Source of the DNA: Actinomycetota bacterium
GTDB taxonomy: Bacteria; Actinomycetota; Thermoleophilia; Gaiellales; Gaiellaceae
Length of the DNA stretch: 64,000 bases
Direction of reading: 5' to 3'
NCBI GenBank assembly: GCA_020029615.1
Contig: JAIBJO010000002.1
Location: forward strand, 1-64,000
Below the pieces are notes generated by a model. That model searched no databases, was not told the origin of the DNA, and saw nothing but the letters and a program-made list of their open reading frames with translations. Shown in pieces: positions 39,333 through 50,161 of this stretch. Positions within the stretch are counted from its first letter, which is position 1. Each line of letters starts with the position of its first letter. Position numbers and translations under genes: made by a program.

Positions 39333-40368
39333 GCAGACCTTGCCCGGCCTCGACGTCGACATCCCGCGTAGCGAGATGACGAGCGGGCATGCGATCCCTC
39401 TGACTCCGCAGAAGCGGCTGATGGTGTTCGCTGGCCGGTCACACCCCGAGCTCGCGGGAAAGATCGCGGAGCGGCTCGGAGTCGAGCTCGGCGAGATCGA
39501 GTTGACCACGTTCGCCAACGGTGAGACGTACTGCCGCTACTGCGAGTCGATCCGAGGGGCAGATGTGTTCGTCGTCCAGACCGGCTGTCGCCCCGTCGAC
39601 CAGAACATCATGGAGCTCCTCTTCATGATCCAGGCCGCGCGGCTCGCCTCGGCGAAGCGGATCACCGCCGTCATCCCCTGGTTCCCCTATTCGCGGCAGG
39701 ACCGGAAGGCGAAACCGCGAGAGCCGATCTCGAGCAGGTTGCTCGCAGACATGATCCAGTCTGCTGGGGCCGACCGCCTGCTCACGATGGACCTGCATGC
39801 TGGCCAGATCCAAGGGTTCTTCACGATTCCGGTCGATCACATGACCGCGCTACCGCTGTTCGCACAGCACTTCCGCGATCTCGGACTCACCGGAGAGCGA
39901 GTCGTGTCCGTGGCTCCGGACGCGGGTCGAGCAAAGCACGCGGTTCGATTCGCAGAGATGATCGACGCGGAGTTCGCGATCATGAACAAGACGCGACCGT
40001 CGCGTGACGTGGCCTCGGTCACCGAGATCACGGGCCGCGTCGCAGGAAAGATCGCGATCGTCGGCGACGACAACATCTCGACCGGGCATACCCTGCTCCA
40101 GGGCGCGGCGGCTCTCAGGGATGCGGGGGCGGAAGCCGTCTGGGTGTTCGCGACGCACGGGCTCTTCGCCGAGGAGGCGCTCCAACGATTCGGGCAGGCG
40201 GATCTCGCGGGCATCGTGGTGACCGACACCGTTCCGGTGGACCCCGTGCGGCGGCCTGCGAACATGACGGTCCTGACCGTTTCGGGGCTCCTCGCCGAGA
40301 CGATCATGAATGTCTTCGCCGACGAATCGGTGTCGGCGATCTTCGGCGGCGAGAACCAGCTCTTCTAG
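39313..40368 (+). CDS. prs: Ribose-phosphate pyrophosphokinase
   Basis: VFAGRSHPELAGKIAERLGVELGEIELTTFANGETYCRYCESIRGADVFVVQTG. Confidence 0.96.
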   Translation: METGTIEQTLPGLDVDIPRSEMTSGHAIPLTPQKRLMVFAGRSHPELAGKIAERLGVELGEIELTTFANGETYCRYCESIRGADVFVVQTGCRPVDQNIMELLFMIQAARLASAKRITAVIPWFPYSRQDRKAKPREPISSRLLADMIQSAGADRLLTMDLHAGQIQGFFTIPVDHMTALPLFAQHFRDLGLTGERVVSVAPDAGRAKHAVRFAEMIDAEFAIMNKTRPSRDVASVTEITGRVAGKIAIVGDDNISTGHTLLQGAAALRDAGAEAVWVFATHGLFAEEALQRFGQADLAGIVVTDTVPVDPVRRPANMTVLTVSGLLAETIMNVFADESVSAIFGGENQLF

Positions 40369-40370
40369 AG

Positions 40371-40402
40371 AGAACGGCTCAACCAAGCGGCTGGGCCGTT
40401 CT
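40371..40402 (+). terminator. Intrinsic terminator after prs
   Basis: AGAACGGC...GCCGTTCT followed by TTCT. Confidence 0.75.
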
Positions 40403-40528
40403 TTCTACGCTGAGTTTCTACTCTTGGGCAGCCGTGCCCTCATGCCTGGGTGACGACGGAAGACTCGAGCGGGCGCCTTGTGACCGAGCCTGCGACCAGC
40501 GCCGGCCGAAAGAGGGAGACGACGCCGA

Positions 40529-40687
40529 CTGCGCAAACCCGAGTACGCCGATCGACGCAACCGCTACTTTCGCCTCGCCGTACTCGAGCGCGACAACTAC
40601 ACGTGCTTGGAGTGCGGTGGGTACGGCCGCAAGAGAACTTTCGGGGGGCGCCGCTGGAAACGGAATCGAGCATCATCAGGGGAATGA
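40529..40687 (+). pseudogene. Truncated HNH-endonuclease-like fragment
   Basis: Start-less frame: LRKPEYADRRNRYFRLAVLERDNYTCLECGGYGRKRTFG...*; VLERDxYTCxxCG is a typical HNH N-terminal signature; core missing. Confidence 0.55.
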
Positions 40688-40896
40688 CGACGACGTACCA
40701 GCTGTATTCGGGAGACCGGCCGATCGAGCTTCGAGAGGCGTTTACTGCCCGGCATGCGCTCTTCGACTACTTGCGCTCGCTCGGGTGCGCGGACGAGGAC
40801 ATCATGAAGCTCGGGACTGACTCGGTTAGCTGGCGGGGCGCGGTCTACAAGGCAGTGCCTTTGTCGAGTGGCCAGCCGAGCGACGAGCGGCCGTAA
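40684..40896 (+). CDS. Small protein of unknown function
   Basis: 70 aa MTTTYQLYSGDRPIELREAFTARHALFDYLRSLGCADEDIMKLGTDSVSWRGAVYKAVPLSSGQPSDERP. Confidence 0.45.
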   Translation: MTTTYQLYSGDRPIELREAFTARHALFDYLRSLGCADEDIMKLGTDSVSWRGAVYKAVPLSSGQPSDERP

Positions 40897-40935
40897 GCTT
40901 CCTGAGCGTCCAACCTCGGGCTCCCGCTTGGCGGG

Positions 40936-41082
40936 GCTCGTCGTAAGTCTCCGCGAAGCGTCGAAGCGCGGGCGGCGTGCCTTCAATCCGGTACCGCTCG
41001 AGCCGGCGCCGGGCAGCCCTGCTCGTACTTTGGTGATCCCTGCTCCGCGTACCGGTGGACGAGATGCAGCGCGTCCTCCAAC
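40936..41082 (-). pseudogene. Frameshifted remnant of a small helical protein
   Basis: LEDALHLVHRYAEQGSPKYEQ then, one frame over, AARRRLERYRIEGTPPALRRFAETYDEPRQAG. Confidence 0.45.
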
Positions 41083-41260
41083 GGCCGGCTCGGCAGAGTG
41101 TCCAGGGCTGCTCGCGGGAGCGCTCTCGGGATCACTCGAGTGAGGGCTCCGAGCTCTACCCGATCGGGCGATACCGCCTCACGCCGCCCTCGATAGGTTC
41201 GCCGGGCCGCCGGTCGTGTGTGGGTTTCGGCTCGTGACAACAAAAACCGAGGAGGGACAC

Positions 41261-41842
41261 ATGCGCCGGCTTAGGTACTACCCCGTCATCGTGGCATCGC
41301 TCGCCGTGATGGCTGTTGTTCTTGTAGCCCCGGCATCCGCGCAACACTTCGAGGACGGCAGCACCAAGGTGTGCGGCGCGCTGATCGGTGGCCAGGTGAA
41401 CTGCGCTCTGTCGATCAAGATCCAGGACGATCTCGACGGCGGGGTCTTCGAGGGAGACGACATCATCGTGACGCTTGTCCCCGGCACGACTGGCGCGACA
41501 TACGCCAGCGCCGCGTTCGACAGCGGGTGTGGCGGGGCGGCGGTGACCGTCGACGACGCAACACACCTGAGTGTCGACCCCACTATCAGCCCGGTCGACG
41601 ACTGCACGATCGTCGTGGAGGAAGTGCTCAACGCCACGGCGAGCGGCGAGGTGTGTCAGACCCTGGACAATGACGCCAACGATCCGCCGGTAACGATCTG
41701 CGCGGATATCCTCCCGGGCCCTACCGACGCCGAGGCCGACTGCAAGAAGGGCGCCTGGGAAGCTTGGGGCGTCTTCAAAAACCAAGGCGACTGCGTGTCG
41801 TACATCGCCACGAAGGGCCGCAACGGCCCCGCCGGAGCCTGA
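41261..41842 (+). CDS. Secreted protein of unknown function with C-terminal CKKGAWEAWGVFKNQGDCVSYIATKGRN motif
   Basis: SD GGAGGG, signal peptide ending ASAQ, Cys-rich body. Confidence 0.8.
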   Translation: MRRLRYYPVIVASLAVMAVVLVAPASAQHFEDGSTKVCGALIGGQVNCALSIKIQDDLDGGVFEGDDIIVTLVPGTTGATYASAAFDSGCGGAAVTVDDATHLSVDPTISPVDDCTIVVEEVLNATASGEVCQTLDNDANDPPVTICADILPGPTDAEADCKKGAWEAWGVFKNQGDCVSYIATKGRNGPAGA

Positions 41843-41872
41843 TGGAGCGCGAGTAAGAGTCACCGATGCAGA

Positions 41873-41902
41873 AGGGGCGGCGGTGCTGCTACCGCCGCCC
41901 CT
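41873..41902 (+). terminator. Intrinsic terminator
   Basis: AGGGGCGGCGGT-GCTGCT-ACCGCCGCCCCT, then CACTCTTT. Confidence 0.85.
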
Positions 41903-41959
41903 CACTCTTTCTCGAAGCTCGAGAGGGAACGTCCTGCCGCACGCGACGCCCCATATGAG

Positions 41960-41991
41960 GTGGAAGGCCTCGCGTGAGCGCGGCCTTCCAC
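41960..41991. terminator. Second hairpin upstream of rplY
   Basis: GTGGAAGGC-CT-CGCG-TGAG-CGCG-GCCTTCCAC. Confidence 0.5.
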
Positions 41992-42059
41992 GCCGTGACC
42001 CACCGGGATGAGTTGTCCGACCCTCTTCGGCATGGCGCTCGTCGCTACAATCCGCGGCC

Positions 42060-42743
42060 GTGTCCGGAGACAGGTTGAAGCTGGAGGTACGCGAACGCGC
42101 CGAGCTCGGCTCGCGACCGTCGCGACGGCTGCGTGCGCAGGGGCTGATTCCCGGTGTGCTCTACGGGAAGGGTCACTCCCGGGCCATCGTCGTTCCCGAG
42201 CGGGATCTGCGTACAGCGATGACAGGCCCGTCCGGGCTGCACGCGATCCTCGATGTCGTCGTAGGGGGTCAGACGACAGTGCATCCGTCGATTCTCGCTG
42301 AGTACGAGCAGGACCCGATCCGCGGCACGATCTCGCATATCGATTTGCGCGAGATCCGGCTCGATCAGACGATTCACGCCACAGTGGTCGTGCACCTAGT
42401 CGGCGAATCGGTCGGCGTCAAGTCGGGCGGTGTGCTCTCGCTCATCGCGCGCGAGCTGCAGGTCGAGGCGCTTCCCGCCAACGTGCCGGAGCACCTCGAC
42501 GTCGACATCGCCGCCCTTGAGGTCGGCGACGTCCTGCGTCTCGCGGATATCCCGGCGGTCGAGGACGTGACGTTCCTCGACGACCCGCATGAGACCGTCA
42601 TCGCGACGGTGTCGATGCCGCGTGGCTACGCAGAGATCGAGGAAGCCGACGCTGCGGCCGCCGAGGAAGCTGCCGAGGGCGCTGCTCCGGACGCGGAGGC
42701 CGCCGAAGACGGCGAGCCGTCCGACTCCAGCTCCGAGGAGTAG
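42060..42743 (+). CDS. rplY: 50S ribosomal protein L25/general stress protein Ctc
   Basis: LKLEVRERAELGSRPSRRLRAQGLIPGVLYGKG; acidic C-terminal tail. Confidence 0.93.
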   Translation: MSGDRLKLEVRERAELGSRPSRRLRAQGLIPGVLYGKGHSRAIVVPERDLRTAMTGPSGLHAILDVVVGGQTTVHPSILAEYEQDPIRGTISHIDLREIRLDQTIHATVVVHLVGESVGVKSGGVLSLIARELQVEALPANVPEHLDVDIAALEVGDVLRLADIPAVEDVTFLDDPHETVIATVSMPRGYAEIEEADAAAAEEAAEGAAPDAEAAEDGEPSDSSSEE

Positions 42744-42745
42744 CT

Positions 42746-43339
42746 GTGCGCCTGTTTCGTCGAGGCGAGGCCGCCTCGACGCTCGATCTGCTCATCGCGG
42801 GTCTCGGCAATCCCGGCCAGAGACACGCGCGGGACCGGCACAACGTCGGCTGGATGGTGGTCGACGAGCTCGCGCGCCGAGGCGAGGTCACGTTCAAGTC
42901 GAAGTTCAACGGGCGATTGGGCGAGACACGAGTCGGCGACGCGAAGTTGGCGCTTCTCGAGCCCGAGACGTACATGAACGAGTCCGGCCGCTCGATCGCG
43001 GCGGCGGCGAGGTACTTCAAGGTCGCGCCCGAGGACGTGCTCGTCGTGCACGACGACGTCGATCTCGAGCTGGGCCGTCTGCAGGCGCGACCGGGTGGCG
43101 GGCTCGCCGGCCACAACGGTCTTCGGTCGATCGCGCAGTCGCTCGGTACCCCGGATTTTCTGCGCCTGCGGATTGGTGTCGGTCGTCCCGGCCGGGGGGA
43201 TCCGCGCGATGTCGCCGACTACGTGCTCGCGCCCTTCGAGCCGCACGACGATCACGCTGCGATTGTCGTGCATGCGGCTGATGCGGTCGAAGTGCTCGCC
43301 ACCGCGGGGATCGAGGAAGCGCAGCGCCGCTTCAACTGA
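42746..43339 (+). CDS. pth: Peptidyl-tRNA hydrolase
   Basis: LLIAGLGNPGQRHARDRHNVGWMVVDELA; LEPETYMNESGRSIAAAARYF; GGGLAGHNGLRSI. Confidence 0.96.
   Translation: MRLFRRGEAASTLDLLIAGLGNPGQRHARDRHNVGWMVVDELARRGEVTFKSKFNGRLGETRVGDAKLALLEPETYMNESGRSIAAAARYFKVAPEDVLVVHDDVDLELGRLQARPGGGLAGHNGLRSIAQSLGTPDFLRLRIGVGRPGRGDPRDVADYVLAPFEPHDDHAAIVVHAADAVEVLATAGIEEAQRRFN
42759..42780. repeat. Intragenic inverted repeat near pth N-terminus
   Basis: GTCGAGGCG-AGGC-CGCCTCGAC, 9-bp arms. Confidence 0.65.
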
Positions 43340-43697
43340 CCACCGGATACTGGATATGAAGCCGAGAGATGCGGACGAGAGGAGAGACGTCCAACTTCCA
43401 GGGGCGTCACCGCGAGCTCGGCTGTGCGTGTTGGCGCAGTTCTTCGACTAACTCGTTTCCCACCTGTGACCGCTCTCCCGATAGCGTTCGTAGAGGGCAC
43501 GGGGGTGCCCCTGGGGGTGGTTGTCGGTAGTTGCCGACGGCTCACGGTGCTTGCGCGCCGTGCGGTCAGATAACGCATTCGACCGACTGACGGACGTATG
43601 CGCGGCGCGACGCGCGAAGGAAACGCAAGGACGAGCCCACTTCGGGTGCGGACCCGACGCTACGATGCCCCCGCGGGACGTGATTCCCGCCAGCTGT

Positions 43698-46600
43698 ATG
43701 GACCCAGCCCGCTCTGCGCTTTCAGGTCTCGTAGCAGAGCTCGCCTCGAGCGAGCGCTTTCGTGCGTTTCTCGACGACTTTCCGAGCTCGGCGCGCGTCT
43801 CCGAGCCCGCGCTTCCGCTTCTCCTCGCCGCGCTACACGAGTCTCTCCCACGGCCGCTCGTATGCCTGCTCGCCGAGGACGAAGAGGCCCGCGATGTCGC
43901 GGAGGCCGTCGGGTGGTACGTCGATCCGACTCGCGTCGCATTGCTACCGAGCCGCGGCGTGCGGCTGGGATCGGGGCTCGAGCCGCCCGCCCATCTCGTC
44001 GGTGAGCGGGCGCGCGCGCTCCGGGTGCTCGCCGCAGGAGGATTCGTCTGCGTCTCCGCCCGCGCCCTCGCCGAGGGGATGCCGCCCGAGCACGCTCGAC
44101 CCCAGGTCGTCCACATCGTCCCGGGCGACGAACCGGGTATCGACGGGCTTGTCGAAGCGCTGGCGCTCGCCGGGTACGAGCGAGTCGAGCGCGCGGAGGA
44201 ACGGGGGCAGATAGCGGTACGCGGCGGCCTCGTGGACGTGTTCCCGAGCACAGGGCGCGAGCCACTTCGCATCGAGCTCTTCGGTGACGAGATCGAGAGC
44301 ATCAGGGCGTTCTCGCCATTCACGCAGCGAGCGCTTCATCCGGTAGCCGACGCCGTGGTCTACCCGGCGAGTGAGCGTGTGCACGATCCCGCCGATCTCG
44401 AGGATGCCGCCAGCGGCCGCCTCGAGAGCCGCGTACCCCTGCTCGAGAGGCTGCCCGACATCGTGTGGCAGGCCGACGACGTGAGGAAGCTCTGGGATGA
44501 GGAGAGCCTCACAGCTCAGAGCCTCGACGGGGCAGCCCAGCTCGATCCCCTGCCGCGCTCACAGGCCCATGTATTCGAGGCCCAGCGGCCGGCGATAGCT
44601 GCGCGCGGGCTGGCCGAGGCCGAGAACGAGCTCGCCGGGATGGTTCGCCAGGGTCGGCGGGTCGTCGTCACGTTCCCACATCGAGGCGAAGCGCTCCGGA
44701 TGCAGCGACTGCTCCGCAAGGTCGAGGCAACCGTCGGCGAGCAGGTCGAGGCGCTACCTACCGACCCGTCTCTTCGATTCGTCGTCAGCCCGGCGCGGCG
44801 AGGCTTCGTCTGGCGCGATCTCTCACTCGCCGTCCTTCCGGACTCGCAGGTCTTCCGCAAGCGACCGCCGGGCGCGGACGCGAGGCTCGGTCGAGCGTTT
44901 CAGTCGTTCGCCGACCTGCGCACGGGCGACTACGTGGTTCACGAGGACCACGGCGTGGGGAAGCTCCTGGGCTTCGAGACCAAGGAAGTCGCGGGCGTCA
45001 CCCGCGACTACCTCTACCTCGCCTTCAAGGGCGAGGACCGGCTCTACGTCCCGCACGAACAGCTGGCAAAGGTGTCCCGCTATATCGGGGCGGACGCGCG
45101 TGCGCCGTCGCTGTCCAAGCTCGGTGGAAAGGCCTGGCAGAACCTGAAGAGCCGGGCGCGCGCCGCGGTGCGCGAGTTGGCCGGCGAGCTTCTTGCTCTG
45201 TACGCGAGCCGCCAGCAGGCGCCCGGTCATGCGCTCGATCTCTCAGGCGACTGGCTCGAGCGCCTCGAGAGCTCGTTCCCGTATCGCGAGACGGACGACC
45301 AGTTACAGGCCATCGAGGCCGTGAAGGAGGACCTCGAGGCCGCTCGCCCCATGGATCGGCTGGTGTGTGGGGATGTTGGCTTCGGGAAGACGGAGGTCGC
45401 TGTCCGTGCGGCTTTCGCGGCAGCGGTGAACGGCCGGCAAACGCTCGTCCTGTGCCCGACGACGATCCTCGCCGAGCAGCACTGGAACACGTTTCGCGAC
45501 CGCTATCGCGACTTCCCGGTGCGGGTCGAGATGGTGTCGCGCTTCCGTTCGAAGGCCGATCAGAAGCGCGTCCTCGACGAGTTCCGCGAGGGCAAGGTCG
45601 AGGTCCTTATCGGAACCCATCGCGTCCTTTCTCGCGACGTCATACCCAAGAGCCTCGGCCTCGTGGTGCTCGACGAAGAGCAGCGGTTCGGTGTCGCGCA
45701 GAAGGAGCTTCTGCGGTCGCTCCGGCTCGAGGTCGACGTGCTCGCACTCTCGGCGACGCCGATTCCGCGCACGTTGCACATGTCGCTCTCGGGCTTGCGC
45801 GACATCTCGATCATCGAGACTCCGCCGACCGGGCGCCGCCCGGTTCGCACCACCGTCGGCGAGTACGACGACGACCTCGTGAAGACGGCGCTCGAGCGCG
45901 AGCATGCTCGCGGCGGGCAGGCGTTCTACCTCCACAACCGGGTCGAGTCGATCGAGGAGGCGGCAACGAAGCTCGAGCAGCTCTGCCCCGACCTGCGGTT
46001 CCTCGTCGCACACGGTCAGATGGCGGAGCGCGAGCTCGAGGGGCGCATGCACTCCTTCCTGGCCGGCGACGCCGACGTGCTCGTCTCGACGACCATCATC
46101 GAGTCGGGCATCGACATCCCTCAGGCGAACACGCTCGTCGTGGAGCGGGCCGATGCGCTCGGGCTAGCACAGCTCTACCAGATCCGCGGTCGCGTGGGAC
46201 GGTCGGACGTCTTGGCGTATGCGTACCTGTTTTATCCGGAGGCGTCAGAGCTGACTGCCGAAGCAAGGGCGCGGTTGGCAACGCTCGCAGATCACACGGA
46301 GCTCGGTTCCGGCTTCCAGATCGCGATGCGCGATCTCGAGATCCGGGGAGCAGGCGACCTGCTCGGGCCCGAGCAGTCGGGGCACGTCGCAGCGCTCGGC
46401 TTCGAGCTGTACGTCGAGATGCTCGACGAGGCTGTCGCGGAGCTCTCGGGAAGGAGGCGCGTGGTGGCTCGGCCAGTGCGCGTCGAGGCGCGTGTGGACG
46501 CCTACGTTCCGGCCTCGTACATCGCCGCCGAGGCGTTGAAGATCGATCTGCACCGTAGGATCGCGCTGGTCGAGGGCGAGGACGAGCTTCGTGAGCTCGT

Positions 46601-46895
46601 CGCTGCGACCGAGGATCGGTATGGCCCGGTGCCCGAGCCCGTTGCGAACCTGCTCGCGATCCAGGAGGCGAAGTTGAAGCTGGCTCGCCTCGGCGCCGAC
46701 TATCTCGTCTTTCGCGGTGGACGCGCGACGGTCGGGCCGCTCACGCTCGGCTCGGTGGAGGTGCGTGCCCTCGTCGGCTCGGAGCCGACGGCGATCTACT
46801 CGACACAGAAGCGCGAGGTCTCGCTTCGCGTCGAGACCCTGGAGCGGGCGCTGGAGCTTCCCGATGCTATCGTCCTGGCTCGCCTGGCCGCGTGA
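43698..46895 (+). CDS. mfd: Transcription-repair coupling factor
   Basis: 1065 aa; CarD-like RNAP-interaction domain and DEAD/helicase motifs (VCGDVGFGKTEVAVRAAF, VLDEEQRFG, ALSATPIPRTLHMSL). Confidence 0.97.
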   Translation: MDPARSALSGLVAELASSERFRAFLDDFPSSARVSEPALPLLLAALHESLPRPLVCLLAEDEEARDVAEAVGWYVDPTRVALLPSRGVRLGSGLEPPAHLVGERARALRVLAAGGFVCVSARALAEGMPPEHARPQVVHIVPGDEPGIDGLVEALALAGYERVERAEERGQIAVRGGLVDVFPSTGREPLRIELFGDEIESIRAFSPFTQRALHPVADAVVYPASERVHDPADLEDAASGRLESRVPLLERLPDIVWQADDVRKLWDEESLTAQSLDGAAQLDPLPRSQAHVFEAQRPAIAARGLAEAENELAGMVRQGRRVVVTFPHRGEALRMQRLLRKVEATVGEQVEALPTDPSLRFVVSPARRGFVWRDLSLAVLPDSQVFRKRPPGADARLGRAFQSFADLRTGDYVVHEDHGVGKLLGFETKEVAGVTRDYLYLAFKGEDRLYVPHEQLAKVSRYIGADARAPSLSKLGGKAWQNLKSRARAAVRELAGELLALYASRQQAPGHALDLSGDWLERLESSFPYRETDDQLQAIEAVKEDLEAARPMDRLVCGDVGFGKTEVAVRAAFAAAVNGRQTLVLCPTTILAEQHWNTFRDRYRDFPVRVEMVSRFRSKADQKRVLDEFREGKVEVLIGTHRVLSRDVIPKSLGLVVLDEEQRFGVAQKELLRSLRLEVDVLALSATPIPRTLHMSLSGLRDISIIETPPTGRRPVRTTVGEYDDDLVKTALEREHARGGQAFYLHNRVESIEEAATKLEQLCPDLRFLVAHGQMAERELEGRMHSFLAGDADVLVSTTIIESGIDIPQANTLVVERADALGLAQLYQIRGRVGRSDVLAYAYLFYPEASELTAEARARLATLADHTELGSGFQIAMRDLEIRGAGDLLGPEQSGHVAALGFELYVEMLDEAVAELSGRRRVVARPVRVEARVDAYVPASYIAAEALKIDLHRRIALVEGEDELRELVAATEDRYGPVPEPVANLLAIQEAKLKLARLGADYLVFRGGRATVGPLTLGSVEVRALVGSEPTAIYSTQKREVSLRVETLERALELPDAIVLARLAA

Positions 46896-46910
46896 GCCGC
46901 GGCTTTTTTT
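46887..46910 (+). terminator. Intrinsic terminator overlapping mfd stop
   Basis: GCCGCG-TGAGC-CGCGGC-TTTTTTT; the mfd TGA lies in the loop. Confidence 0.85.
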
Positions 46911-46990
46911 GCGACGCGAGACAGATCACCTCACCTTTCGAACAGACCACAACCTGTGCCTAACAACGCCTCGGCTATAAGAGACGGGCT

Positions 46991-48070
46991 GTGCTGAGCC
47001 CAGTACGAATCACCCTTGCAGTCGTTGGAACGACCGCTGCTCTCGCCGCGTCGGCCTGCGGCGGGGGCGAAGCGACCGTCGCCGAGGGCTCCATCGCGAC
47101 GGTGGACGGCACGGAGATCTCGAAGGCCGAGCTCGACGAGCTCCTCGACCAGGCGAAGCAGGGAGCCGAGGCGAGCAAGCAGGAGTTTCCGAAGGTCGGA
47201 ACGCCCGAGTACCAGAGTCTCCAGACCCAGTACGTCGCCTACCTCGTCCAGCGCGAGGAGTTCAGGCAGGCGGCCGCCGACCTCGGAGTCGAGGTCGCCG
47301 AGAAGGACGTCGACGCGGCCGAGGACGAGCTCGTCAAGAGCCGGTTTGCCGGAGTCCGGAAGGACTACGAGAAGGCGCTCGACGAGCAAGGCCTGACTTC
47401 GGACGCCTATCGCTCGACCCTCGAGACGTCGGTCCTCACCCAGAAGCTGTACGAGGAGGTCACGAAGGACACGGCGGTCACGGACGGCGAGGCCCTCCAG
47501 TACTTCACGCAGAACACCTCACAGTACGGAACGCCCGCGTCGCGCGACGTGCGGCACATCCTGATCCAGATTCCTCGCGACGGCGCACCGGAGCCTGCTG
47601 CGGGACAGCCCTATCCGACCGATCAGATCGACTTCGCCAAGAGCAAGGCCAAGGCCGACGAGATCTACGCCCAGCTCGAAGGTGGAGCCGACTTCGCGAC
47701 CCTCGCCAAGAACGAGTCCAGCGACTTCTCCAGCGCTGATGCGGGCGGCAAGCTCACGGTCCGGAAGGGCGAGACCGTCCCCGAGTTCGACAAGGTGTCG
47801 TTCGAGCTCGACGAGGCTGAGCTGTCGAAGCCCGTCAAGACGCTGTACGGGTATCACGTCATCGAGTCCCTCTCTCCCGTGCATCCGGCGAAGACGACGC
47901 CCTTCGGCAAGGTGAGGGCGTCCATTCGCGCAACGCTGCTCTCGCAGAAGAAGAACGAAGCCATGTCCGCGTGGGTCGAAGATCTCCGCACGAAGTACGA
48001 AGGCAAGGTCAGCTACGCGGCTGGCTACGAGCCGCCGGAAGTTCCCGAGGCGCCGACGGAGACCCAGTAG
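46991..48070 (+). CDS. PrsA/SurA-like peptidylprolyl isomerase lipoprotein
   Basis: Lipobox-like LAASAC; parvulin domain RDVRHILIQIP...ADEIYAQLEGGADFATLAKNESSD. Confidence 0.88.
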   Translation: MLSPVRITLAVVGTTAALAASACGGGEATVAEGSIATVDGTEISKAELDELLDQAKQGAEASKQEFPKVGTPEYQSLQTQYVAYLVQREEFRQAAADLGVEVAEKDVDAAEDELVKSRFAGVRKDYEKALDEQGLTSDAYRSTLETSVLTQKLYEEVTKDTAVTDGEALQYFTQNTSQYGTPASRDVRHILIQIPRDGAPEPAAGQPYPTDQIDFAKSKAKADEIYAQLEGGADFATLAKNESSDFSSADAGGKLTVRKGETVPEFDKVSFELDEAELSKPVKTLYGYHVIESLSPVHPAKTTPFGKVRASIRATLLSQKKNEAMSAWVEDLRTKYEGKVSYAAGYEPPEVPEAPTETQ

Positions 48071-48082
48071 GGTCTCCTCTCC

Positions 48083-50151
<2,069 letters not shown>

Positions 50152-50161
50152 CCTGGCGGGC

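Noticed and set aside
43340-43697. pth-mfd intergenic region with a small GGGCAC/GTGCCC hairpin and possible coding scraps
   Set aside because: No scrap could be assigned to a family confidently; the upstream extension of the mfd ORF (43521-43697) is better explained as non-coding before ATG 43698.
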